From NCBI GenBank assembly GCA_019914945.1, contig CM034112.1, positions 2,193,001 to 2,257,000 on the forward strand: 64,000 nt of DNA. Direction: 5' to 3'. The notes beneath the pieces are model-generated. The model had not been told where the DNA came from, searched no databases, and saw only the letters and a program-made list of their open reading frames with translations. Positions 43,915 to 55,408 of this stretch are shown one piece after another. Source of the stretch: Typha latifolia (lineage: Eukaryota > Streptophyta > Magnoliopsida > Poales > Typhaceae). A program made the position numbers and the translations under genes. How positions within the stretch are numbered: the first letter of the stretch is position 1; every line of letters begins with the position of its first letter.

Positions 43915-45077
43915 TTATTTCATGACATCTACTAGAATGCCAAAAGACCTCTGATTGAAGCAGTCCAAGTTATCCCCGTAGCTAATACCCAGAATGTCGC
44001 AGTACCTCTTGTAGAACCCAATCCGGTTAATAACCCTAGCATCTGTCCCATGGCCACACTCAAGTCCTCCATTGATGATGTTGGTGATCACACCGTAGCC
44101 CGGAAACCGTCCGGCCGCTATGTCGACGGCCGACGGCGTCCACTGCCCGGTGATGACGGCATGGCATGAGGGCTTATCGTATTGTGGTGTCATCCAGAAC
44201 CAGAGTGCCGACCTGAATGAGATGAATGGGTCCGTGGCAACCAAGTCTGGGTTACCCAGTAGGTCATACCCGATTGCTTCCCCAGCAGGCCCATAGTTGT
44301 AGTTGCTGATTGAGATAGTTTTATATATTAGACTTGATTAACACGTAAAAGTTACCATTTTTTTAATCAGGAACTTACTAGGAGATTTGAATAGGTCCTC
44401 GGCCAAAATATTTCTGGCCTGGAGCACAAGGCCATTGGTTGCTCGGAACGCAGTAGTTAAGTGCATCACCACCTACCTCTCGGACGAAACAGTAGCCCCA
44501 AGCATGAGGCCCATCCGGTGCAGTTGGCCATCCACCTACAAATATAGTTACAAACACTTCAAAGGCACTTATCCTTAGCTAAACTACTTGGCCAACTAAC
44601 TACAAACTCACCAGTGGTCTCGTGAGATGTTTGCCCCAAGAAAGCGGCGATCTCCCTCTTCCTAGTTTCCGTATCACCAGTCGTCGCAAAGCCGCTAACA
44701 GAATTAGCGGCCGCGACGAAGGCCTCGTACGTGTAAAACCCGCGCGCAGGGCAAGCAGCGTTGTTGCGGTGCTTAAGGAACTCTTCGAACAGTGCCTCGC
44801 TAATTAGCGAGGCGACGCCACCGCCCGGCGCCGGAGGCGGCAGCGGAGTCGGTGGCGTTGGAGGAGGAGGCGGAGGCGGAGGCGGAGGCGGGCTTCCGCC
44901 GCACTGGCTCTGGCAACCTGGGCCGCAGTAGGGGGGAGTGGTTCCACAATAGCCGTATTGGCTGCAACATAGCCCATTATGACACAAGGCACCCCCTGCT
45001 TGCCATCCACATTGCACGGCTAAAGTGCCCACCAGCGACAAGCACAAGCATACGACGGCCAAGATCCACGCCTTCAT
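43915..45077 (-). CDS. Class I chitinase (GH19), copy 5, long Pro linker
   Basis: Exons 44612-45077, 44379-44535 and 43915-44305 give 337 aa, the longest of the six. Signal peptide [20 protein letters not shown], eight-Cys chitin-binding domain (VQCGWQAGG to CQSQC), then an extended proline linker with an 11-Pro run followed by [14 protein letters not shown], then GH19. Both catalytic Glu are present (SHETTGG, FVREVG), with [13 protein letters not shown] and all six catalytic-domain Cys. The loop after the second Glu has a two-residue change (VGGDALNYC). The tail [10 protein letters not shown] is the best match in the cluster to the tobacco-type GLLVDTM vacuolar propeptide. A serine/proline linker may be hydroxylated in plants (inference). 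Confidence 0.93.
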
Positions 45078-45144
45078 TCTTATAGCATATATGTTCTTAA
45101 GAAGATATTGTAGCTGTAGTGAGTTATGAGGAAGAACTAATGGG

Positions 45145-45152
45145 TTCTTATA
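45145..45152 (-). promoter_or_regulatory. TATA box of chitinase 5
   Basis: TATAAGAA on the minus strand, about 70 bp upstream of the ATG, followed upstream by a (GA)n run at about 45151-45170. Confidence 0.6.
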
Positions 45153-46197
45153 GAGAGAGAGAGAGAGAGCTCTGGGGTCGGCTTTGTAAATTGGTGAAAA
45201 AGGATTTTTTTTTTACAATTAACCCCGTACAATTATATAATTAGCACGAGGGGAAGAGATGTGGATAACTCTGAGTTGGTAGCACCAACCCAGTGTGGTC
45301 CTATATTTGTTGACATGGTTGTCTAAGTGTTGCAGAGCACGTTTACAACGATTATAACCACACTGCCACGTATCTCAATATTACTTGCAGAGATGTCATT
45401 GTATATTATTTGAAGCATAGCCAAAGTAGAGATTAAAAAAAAAAAAGTGGGTTACGTTTCCTTGTCAAATGTCTTTCATATAAGGGAATTTATAATAAAC
45501 ACCCAATAGTTCGCTTTTATTTGTTAAAACAACATTATATAGTATATTATATATTGTTCTGCTCTGTCATTTGCTTTTTTGTTGTCTCAAGTTAAATTTA
45601 AATTTAATTTTAATTTAATAACAGAGTAGAGGATATTTTTACCTCTTCATTAGCCAGTAAAATCTGATTTTTTTTTTTTTACTTTTATTCAACTTAAAAC
45701 TTAGTGAAAAGTATTAAGAACATTTTGTGTCTATAACTAATTTAACTCATCTATGTGATAGCTATCCATTAAGAAAATTAACATGAAATGTTTTATAAAT
45801 ATTGAAATTAAAATGTGGGTTTCGAATAATAAATACCCACATGCCATGGTATAAAAAATAATAAAGGCGTAAGGAACTAGACAAATAATAATTTTAAAAA
45901 ATACTTTAAACACCCAGTGGTGAAAATTATATTTTTAATTTTAGGAATTATGGATTTGGTGTATTTGGAGGGTGTTTCCCTTTTCTTTTTCAGTTTTAGT
46001 TATTGGACTCGGATCTCAACCTAGCCAGCTGATTAATTAAGTTTTTTTCCCCTAAAATAATAAAAGAATATATAAAAGCCTTGTGACGTTCTTAGGTAGC
46101 CGTCCAGACCTACATTTAAAGGGCTTATTAGATGGAGAGCCAAAGGCCAGACTTGTGACTGACATTGTACAAAATGGAAGTGGCAAGCAAAGATAAT

Positions 46198-46247
46198 TTC
46201 CTTTTCCTTTTCCTTTTCCTTTTCCTTTTCCTTTTCCTTTTTCTTTT
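46198..46247. repeat. (CCTTTT)n hexanucleotide repeat
   Basis: About seven to eight units of a pyrimidine hexamer just beyond the 3' end of chitinase 6. Confidence 0.9.
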
Positions 46248-46357
46248 TATTTTGAGAGCAAGAGATATGTTATTCAACATCACTATCTCATCAATTCATG
46301 TAGAATATAAGAGATACTTTATTTAATACAACTTTCGTAGCATGTAGTATAAGGTCT

Positions 46358-47548
46358 TTATTTCATGACATCTACGAAAGTGCCAAAAGACCTCTGATTG
46401 CCGCAGTCCAAGTTATTTCCATAGCTAACGCCCAGAATGTCACAGTACCTCTTGTAGAACCCAATCCGATCTTTAACCCTATCATCTTGTCCATGCCCAC
46501 ACTCAAGTCCTCCATTGATGATATTGATGATCACGCCGTAGCCCGGAAGCCGGTTGGCTGATACATCGGCGGCCGACGGCGTCCATTGGTTTGTGATCAC
46601 GGCATGGCATGAGGGCTTAGGGGATTGTGGTGTCATCCAGAACCAGAGTGCAGTCTTAAATGAGATAGTTGGGTTCGTGGCAACCAAATCTGGGTTACTG
46701 AGTAGGTCTGATCCAATAGCTTTCCCAGCCGGCCCATAGTTGTAGTTGCTGAAATAATTTTGTCCCAAATTAGACTTGATTAGGACATAAGTATTTGGTT
46801 ACTAGTTAGGTGATTATGTGGTACTTACTAGGAGATTTGAATAGGTCCTCGGCCATAATACTTCTTTCCTGGAGCACAAGGCCATTGGGTGCTTTGAACG
46901 CAGTAGTCAGAAGTAGCACCTTGCTCTTGGAGGAAACAGTAGCCCCAAGCATAAGGGCCATCCGGTGCAGTTGCCCATCCACCTACAAATATAAATATGA
47001 ATTAATTAGGACTCAAAGACCCTGACTGGAGCATAGTTACAAACATCTCAAATCCACTTATCCTTAGCTAAACTACCAGGCCATGTTAGACTAATTCTAT
47101 GGCTACTAACGACAAACTCACCAGTGGTCTCATGAGACGTCTGTGCTAAGAAAGCAGCGATCTCCCTCTTCCTAGTAGTCGTATCGCCGGTCGTCGCAAA
47201 GCCGCCGAAAGAATTGGCGGCGGCGATGAAGGCGTTGTAAGTGTAAAACCCGCGCGCAGGGCAAGCACCGTCGTTGCGATGCTTGAGCATTTGGTCGAAC
47301 AATGCCTGGCTAATTAGCGACGCGACGTCGCCACCCGGGGTCGGCGGCGTTGGTGTCGGGCCGCTGCCGCCGCACTGGCTCTGGCAACCTTTGCCGCAGT
47401 AAGGATCCGTGTTTCCGCAGAAACCGAATTGGCTGCAACATAGCCCATTAGGACACAAGGCACCTCCAGCTTGCCTTCCACATTGCTCGGCTAAGGTGCC
47501 CACCAACGATAAGGACAAGCATAAGATCGCCAAGATCCACGCCTTCAT
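46358..47548 (-). CDS. Class I chitinase (GH19), copy 6
   Basis: Exons 47122-47548, 46829-46982 and 46358-46748 give 323 aa. Signal peptide [20 protein letters not shown], eight-Cys chitin-binding domain (EQCGRQAGG to CQSQC), Thr/Pro linker ([11 protein letters not shown]), GH19 domain with catalytic Glu (SHETTGG, FLQEQG), [13 protein letters not shown] and all conserved Cys. The tail [10 protein letters not shown] resembles a vacuolar propeptide. It is the closest relative of copy 3 in signal peptide, linker, promoter and 3' flank, and so gives the reference state for the Cys losses there. The most canonical copy of the cluster. Confidence 0.94.
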
Positions 47549-49872
47549 TTTTGTAGCATATATCTATAGATTCTTCTTCTAATTTAGGAGTCTAAGAAGA
47601 GATTGTAGCTGTGAGCTTGGAGGAAGAATTAACGCGTGCTTATATAGACAAGAGCTTGGAACTGGTCGCGAAGTCTTGCCTTCCAAAATATGAGCCTTGA
47701 CTCTTCTTCCGGAAATTAAATAAACACATATTTGCAAATAACACCCTAGTCATGTAGATAATTTCGGAAACGACTCTTTGACCGTCTAATTAGTACTCGG
47801 GCTTTGAGAAGATAGTCGAAAATGGACTAGAGCCGAGAGGGGTTGTAAATAGCGGAAAATACAGCAAGTATAATATCATGACAAGATGGGTCGTTATTTG
47901 TTAAATTCCAAGAGAAAAGCGCTTATCAACCCGAGCATAACTAGATGATTACTCTGTACCAATCTTATCGGATGCAGTAATCGGATCCAAATCCAATACC
48001 CGACTTGATTTCTCATTTTTCGAATCTTAGGGTCATTAAGTACTGCCCACTGAGTCAAGTGCAAGGATAAGTACAGTTATAAGATATTAGTTGGGTGATT
48101 CCAATTACAAGACTTTTCTTCTTCTTTCTAGACGTGGCTCTCTTTGCTGTCTTTCTATCATTATTACTAGTGTACTATTTAACACTATAGAAAGGATAAG
48201 AGTCTCCGTTTGTACCAATTAAAAGCGACAGAGGAACTAATAGAAGGATAAACTAAGTTTTGTGAACTGCTTCGGCGTAGCTTCCGGTTATGATGCTTTT
48301 TCTTTGTCAGAATTGGTTGTTGAACAAAAGAATAAGGATTATGAAGAGATTAAAGTATGTATGAGATGGCATCATGATAGTTAATATATGTATATAATAT
48401 ATGTGGTTTGATGTGGATTGTGGACCATAGGGAATGAGAAAATTAATCTCAAAGCATTTATAATAATAATTCAAAGCACTATAAGCCACTCTATTTGAAT
48501 GGCAGTAATCCAATCAGACAATCTCTAGAAGGCGAGTTGGATAGTCTTGTTAGAAAAAATGGAGTGTTGGATATCGTGTAGCATAACGCAAGAGAATAAA
48601 TTGAGCGGAAAGTATATCTCCTTTAGACTTCTTTTTTTTTAAATCGTGTAGCAAAATCCAATTGTGTGTTTTTTTTTTCTCTCTGGGGCTTTGACTTTGT
48701 GGTTTCTTCGAATGAAGTCTTTGACATCATTGTCACGATCGGCAACAGAGCCAACACGAATAAATTAGTTAATAACCCAACCGATCATCTATGTACCAAT
48801 CCATATACTCGGCTCAATAAAATTACATAATACTTCAATATACAAAGCCAAAGAAATGAATCGAATGAAATGATAAAAAGCACGTAATAAAAGAAAACTT
48901 TGAAGAAAAAAAAAGAAGAAAAAAGCTACAAAAGGAGGCTCAGAATTTTTACTTTCCTGCACTCACTAAACCAACAAAACATTCGCTGTCTTCACTCTTT
49001 TAAGGTTTGCATTGATTCAACGAACTCCTCCCAGGATTCACATTAGCATTTAAAGAGATCCTAATCATATTAATAAGCATTCGCTACTCTAGACAACTAA
49101 TAATAACTCATGACTCATTAAACACGATAAATATTCGATTGCATGGTCGCCAGAACACTATACAGAAACGCGGAGTCTTGGGACTGCGATATTATCCCCA
49201 ATGCTAACAGATGTGAAAGACTTTGAGAATGCTGATCCCTGCAGTATTGATCCAATCTAGTTGCCCAGACAACAATAACTATGATCAAGTTCAATGTGTA
49301 GGAGTAGCTGATTAATTGCAGGCGCTTACAGAGCTGATTTGGTCACTTGCCGTTAAGGGCAGCTGATATATTTATATATAAGCACTGTTCCTTGGCTTTA
49401 CACAGTTCCTTCATCTTCTTACACCAATAGGCACAGAAATTGATGCTTCAATTTCTCTGCAATTCTCCACCAAATTAGCAAAGAGAGCCTGAGTTACACT
49501 CTTGGTGCCAATCTGTTCCACTAGGATGTAATCCAATTACAAATGCAGCGGGGTAAGTTGAGTAGCAATATTGTACACTACTGTACACCAGATGGCCCTG
49601 AGGATTAGCTGTAACGGGCCCTGATGAACGAAAATATCTGAATAAAGCTTTTCCTAAAGTATCAGGAAAGAATCCCTTTTTCACATCCAAATGAATGATC
49701 CAACAACTAGTTCCTCAAACTGGACAGGACACACTGCCCAACAGCAACTTCCCCATACAACCATAATCTCCGGACATTTGTCGCTACTCATTCAAATGAC
49801 AAGTATGAGTTTCTTAACCATGGGCTGAGTGGCTGGTGAATCTTAATGTGTGACATTAAGCCTTGAATGAAA
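47549..49872. other. Spacer, chitinase 6 to DUF630/DUF632 gene
   Basis: Chitinase 6 promoter with TTTGCAAATAACACCC at about 47731, then the upstream flank blocks (48130-48490) that also occur at 37715-39600. From 48770 to 49870 lies low-repeat sequence; part is probably the 3' UTR of the next gene. The ORF at 49475-49690 is not supported by any family resemblance. Confidence 0.5.
47639..47646 (-). promoter_or_regulatory. TATA box of chitinase 6
   Basis: TATATAAG on the minus strand, 91 bp upstream of the ATG, with the upstream CACGCGTTAAT block shared with copy 3. Confidence 0.8.
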
Positions 49873-52800
49873 CTATGGAACTTTAGCATTTTTTCTTGCT
49901 AACCTCTCCTTCTCTTCTTCAGATCGCAAGTAGAGTCCCTCATATGTTTTAGCAAAACCAGCAGTAAAATTTTCCATGGCTCCAAAAATTTGTCGCAAAC
50001 TTAATTGTAAACTGCTAATTTCAACAGTAGGCCCCTGATTTACCACCTCTGCAGATAATGTGACACCACTCTGACTGGAGCTTAGTACAAGTTTCTTGTT
50101 TTGTGCTTCCAATGCCTTGCGCATTAGTTGTTCCTCCCTCTCCATTAATTTAAGTGTCCTGTCCATATCTCTATTTGCCATTAACCTCTGCCGCTGCTCA
50201 AACTTGTGCTGCTCCCACAGATGCAAAACCATTGTGGCAAAAGACTGCATATTATTCACCACTTCCATCTCGGAAATCCTATCCATACTCTCTGACCAGT
50301 AATTGCAGATAACAAAAACAGGTGGCGCCCCTAATCTTCCTGGAGAAAAGGGAGGAACCCCGTCATCAGTTACTTCCTGTACATAATTAAGCCCTTTAAC
50401 AAGCCAACCATTCAATGCTTTAACATAGCTCCTCTGGGCATTTATCCAAGCAGAGAAACTTGTAACCCAGTCCAGTAGCTCCAGCTCGAGCTGTTTTGTT
50501 ATTTCCATATTAGCATCATTAAGCTTCACGGCGGATACAATAGAATCAAGGTTCTTAGCTTCTAATATGGCTTGGCATTGAGTTCGATGACATTCTAACA
50601 TGTTTCCCCACATTCTCATTAACCTGCAAGATTGTTGTCATCAATGTAGGTACTCAAATATAAAAAAATCACATCAATTTTCTATTCGGACACAGCACAC
50701 TTACTAATTAGAAGCAAAGGTAATTTATGTGAAGACCATCATTCACAAGGATATGCTAGGTAAGTTGTGATACTGGTATTCTAAAATTAAAACAGCAGTT
50801 GACATGAAATTTCTGGCAATATCCAGGTGTCGTGTTAAAGAAACAAGCTAACTCCAGCCAGATATATCGGGCGATTTGACAAAATATCAAGTAATTTATT
50901 ATCTAACAATGAAAAATGGAGCCTGTTCTCTCATATCAGTGCTAATGATTGGTTAAGCAGCATAATACTAGACCACTTTCTTTTTTTAACACAAAGACCA
51001 TGGCACCAGCAAACATACAGATGCCACATTTTTGGACGTTTGCCGACGCCGTAAGGAGGTGAAGAAAAGAAAAAATTGAAGGAATGATATGTTGTAATGC
51101 ATCATGTGATGATAAAATGACATAGGACCTTAGTTAAGAGAATCTCTCCGCTAGTAGGTTTCATGGATACATGTCTGCTCATCTTGACACAAAATTTTCT
51201 TCCAGGATATGATGTGCACCCAAAGATAAAACCTATAAAGAAAGAGCGTACCCTTGGACCAGCTCACATATCTGCGGCCATAACTCTTCATCTCTCAGTT
51301 TACTGATCTTGTTAGAGATAGTGTTAACAACCTGGATTGCTATTTTTATCCTTGTGGATAGCTTCCTGATGAAAGTTTGAGCTGCTTCAACCTTATAAGC
51401 CTCAGCACCTCTCTCATCAAGGCGCTTCAGTTCTGCACGTTTCCTATCATAGAGCACCCGCATCTTCTCCTCAGCCTGTGTAGAGTGAAAAAAACAGTTA
51501 AAACTAGACAAAAGCCCAAGAGGGTCAAGCAACTGAAAACTGGAAAAGAGCAGCTGGTAGCAGATACTATGGAGAAATTAAAAAAGCAACAAGTATCATT
51601 TTAAAATGTGGTCAACCAAACGAATGGAAAGACACTATTAGAAAAGATATTCTTAGGGAACTTTTAAAAATTATTGAAAAAAATAAAGGAATCTTAAGAT
51701 CAAGAAAAAGAATTTCACAGTCCAAAAAGTTCATAATACCATGTGGACGTAGCATTGCATACATATGACAAAATTGATAATTGGAATTTAATGGAAGATG
51801 GTGAAAATCAATAAACGAGCAACAGAAAAGAGGGAATGGATAGAACCGAAAGTGCCATCTTATAGATCTCGATCATAAATAGGAGGTCCAAGTCAACAAA
51901 TAGTCTCAACTCACCTATTAATTTACCATCATAAGCCTCTTCTCAAAGAAGATTCTGACCGTGGCTTAATAAATCAATAGGCAGCAATATCATGCATTGA
52001 ACTTTAAAAGAAAGAGAGGAGATATGCCACACCTTGACTTCCTCAAGGAGCTTCATTTCCCACATATACAGTTTCTGCAATGTCGAAGAAAGATTGCCAC
52101 ATCCCATCGCCATCTCTTCTTCGAATTGCAACAAGTTCTCATCCACAGAATTAGAGGCAGGAGGCAGTCCACAAATCATCCTCACAGACACTGTTCGTGA
52201 GGCCAACAAAAGTTTCAAGTTTTTTGCAACAAACACAGATGAACAAAAGAGTTCAACTGCATATAGTTTAACAATTCAACAAAAGGAATTCACCTTTATA
52301 TGCAGAATTCTTCTGGTAGTAGGGTTTCTTTCCAACCTCAAGCATCTTCGACACCTGGTCCGCCGCCTCTGACGCCCTTGCAAACTGGGTACTGATCTCC
52401 TGCACCACCTCCGAGTCATCATGGTAAGTTTTAGTCACCGCGACCGGAGCCACATTGCGCTGCTCGGCCTTCCCATGCACCTCATCACCCACCACATCCT
52501 TCTCCACCAAATGCACATCATGCTCCAAGCTACTACTAGTACTAATAGTACTACTACCACTACTAATATCCTCCCCCGCATTACTCATCCTCTCTTCTTT
52601 CACAGCGTCCACCGAGGTGGAAGGCGAGAACTTTTCGTCATTATAAACTTTCTTGACAGCCGCGTGTTCCTCCTCTAAATCAGGGATGTCTTCCTCTTCC
52701 CTGACCTCCTTCGAGCTCCGGCTTGGCGTGTAGTCTGCGTAATAGCTATCATACGACTCGAATGGGTTAAGAAAGTCCCAAGCGGAGGTCCGAGGCGGCG

Positions 52801-53518
52801 ACGGAGGCGGCGGCGGCGGCGCCTCCTCAGCAGCGGGGGGAGGGATGTCAGATTGTGGCGAGGAGCGCCCGTAGTAGCCGTTGTTGCCACCGTAGCTCAA
52901 ATAAGGATATGGGTAGTCGTTAAAATTCGATCTTGGGGCCGGATACGGGTAGCCGTAGTCGTGCTGGTAGATAGGTTCGGAGCTTTTGGGCTTCTCCTCA
53001 TAGGATGCAGAGGAAAAGTTCGACCTTTGGGCCGGATTCGAGTAGCCATACTCATAATGGTAGATGGGCTGGGGGCTTTTGGGTTTCTCTTCGTAGGAAA
53101 CAGAGGAAGCAGTTGGTTGGTTGCGCGCATAGCTGACATTGACTTCCCCTTCGGAGTGGAGATGGAAGTGGGAATCGCCGCCGCCTCCCCTGTCGCCGTA
53201 GTCGTCGTCGGAGTCCAAATCGGAGGAGCGGAACTGGATGTGGGAGTGGGAGTGCTCCGAGGAAGGAGAAGGCGAGAGAGGAGGAAGCGGGTCGCCTTTC
53301 CTATGGACCGGAAGCGGAAGGTGAGGAGAGGAAGGAGAAGGGACGGCATGGAGGAAGGCGTCGAGGGAAGAGCCCATCGATCTCAGAGAGCGCACGTAGG
53401 AAGCATGGGCGTCGGCGAAGGCGTAGCGGTACATTATGGCGTCGGCGAGAAGGCGAGACCTCTCGCGGCAATGGGCCACCGCCTCCAACTCCTCCAGCTT
53501 CGAGCCGCCGCAACCCAT
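49873..53518 (-). CDS. DUF630/DUF632 protein (NRG2/APSR1/REL2-like)
   Basis: Four exons, 52294-53518, 52033-52190, 51252-51475 and 49873-50623, join with GT/AG introns of 103, 557 and 628 bp to 785 aa. The DUF630 domain is at the N-terminus (MGCGGSKLEELEAVAHCRER, about 1-60) with Gly2 placed for N-myristoylation. Residues 60-365 are low-complexity: Ser/Pro-rich, two copies of a SYEEKPKSxxPIYxxxYGY unit, a PPPPPPSPPR run before SAWDFLNPF, and acidic stretches. DUF632 runs from about 371 (EVVQEISTQFARASEAADQV) into exon 4 (WINAQRSYVKALNGWL, FVICNYWSESMDRISE). Arabidopsis and rice relatives act in nitrate and phosphate responses and leaf shape, so a signalling role is likely, but I assign no orthologue. 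A coiled-coil-rich C-terminus follows. Confidence 0.93.
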
Positions 53519-55368
53519 CGGAGGCAGAGACCAAGAAGAGTGGGGAGAGGCTAGAGGTCAGATTCGATGGGAAGATGCGGCCTTGGAAGGGTAATGCGGC
53601 GTCTTCCAAGCTCGCTCTAATGGCGGAAGGAAGAGGAAAGGGGAAAAGTAGAGGGGAATTATGGAGCACGAGACATGGAATTATCTTTTTCCGTTCTCGG
53701 GAGGAGGGAGACAAGGTTGGAGATGGGAGAAAGATAGAGACATCCGTACTTTGATGCCTGCTACCGACGTGGGATGCTCGGATTATTTTATTCTTGTTCT
53801 GAGGGAGGGATAGTACTCGAGATTTATCGGAGTGCGAGAGGAAAGAGGTGGTAGAAATCGCCACAAATTTGCAAATAACACCTTGAACTTCACCAAATTT
53901 TCTGTTCAAATCTGAATTTTACTGTGCTGTAAAAATAAGGATAAAAATTAAATTACATCCCTCTCTTTAGCCTCTTGAGATTTAGAATAATATGAAATTA
54001 TTATTTTTCATCTAAACTTAACTTAACGAAGAAAGTATAAATTACTGCAATATCTCTATAATATTAATTATTTAATTATTTGAGTAGATATGAATTTTCT
54101 ATCAATATTTTTAATATATATTATATTCTTTATTCCATAATCATATATTTGAATAGATGTAATAATTAAGATTTGAGTTTTATAATCTTAGACAAGGAAA
54201 ATAGAAAAAAACTTAAATTGGAAAGTATATTTCTGATATTTTAATATTTATTATGGTGGGAAACTCTTCTCTACTATTTTTTTTCATACTTTCTCTGTAT
54301 CATTCCATCAGTTAAATCTTATTAATTACGATAATTCTGAACTTAGATTAAAATAAAATTATTTTGCTAATGTATAATTATTTAAATCATTCTTAAAATA
54401 TATAATTGCTATTATTAAAAGAGAGTTTTATTTTTTTCATAAAAAAAGTTAATAATAAAATTTCATACTCCATACATCAAGAAAAAAAATATATTTCAAT
54501 CTTTATAGGCATCTGTTAACTTTAATAACCATCTATTTAAAATATTCTACGAATATTTCGTTAAAACTAACCGTACTAACCCGTTTTGCAAAATCCAGTG
54601 GTAATTAAAATATTTTAAAAAAAATTCACTAATATATATATATATATATATATAACCCAAATAAATTAGGGTTCTATTTGATGACTACATTTCTCAAAGT
54701 CAAAACTTTATTATTAGCTACCATTTAGGTAACTTCTTAAATCATTAAAAATTGACATTTTAAAAAACTTCACAGACAAAAGTCAAGTCAAGGATATCTT
54801 TTGACTGAGATGAATGTATTTAATTAATAAAATTGTAACTTTACTTAACTTTTAATTGAAGAGCATCATGAAAAAGAGAGAGAGATGGAGAGATTTTAGA
54901 AGAGAATTCATGCAAAATGACCAATAAAATAAAAGGTTAACATTGAGTCTTTGGCTGGTTTCATATTTACGAGATTTTATCTTTTTAAACTCAGCTTTTT
55001 GCATGAGTACCCTTCAATTTATTTTTTGATATCCGTTAATGACAATCATATAATTTAATAGATGAAAGATATATATGAACTGTATATTTTTTACTTTTAC
55101 AGTTAAATATATAAAATTGTAGTAGTTACTTATAAGGTTTTTGAATCTTTAAGAGATATCTATGCAAAAATAAAAATAAAAATAAATCAAGCAATATCCA
55201 TATATATTCTGTCAACTTTTTTAAGGGTAAAATAGGGCATTTGTTTTAAAAAAAAAGTCTTTAGTTATTAAGTATTTGTGCAAACCTCTTATATAGATTA
55301 TGATTATTTTATTACAAAATATATGCATCCAATATAAAAAATAAATGATTCATTTACAGAATATATGC

Positions 55369-55408
<40 letters not shown>

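Larger units (their letters stand above)
45078..46357. other. Spacer, chitinase 5 to 6
   Basis: Chitinase 5 promoter to about 45400, AT-rich sequence to 46080 with no recognisable content, then the hexanucleotide repeat at 46198-46247 and the 3' flank of chitinase 6, which resembles that of chitinase 3. Confidence 0.55.

Noticed and set aside
49475..49690. 71-aa minus-strand ORF
   Set aside because: No recognisable domain; probably within the 3' UTR of the DUF632 gene.
52853..53554. 233-aa plus-strand ORF
   Set aside because: Antisense to exon 1 of the DUF630/DUF632 gene; composition bias only.
53301..53909. 202-aa minus-strand ORF overlapping the DUF632 start
   Set aside because: A different frame through the 5' leader and first codons; no family resemblance.
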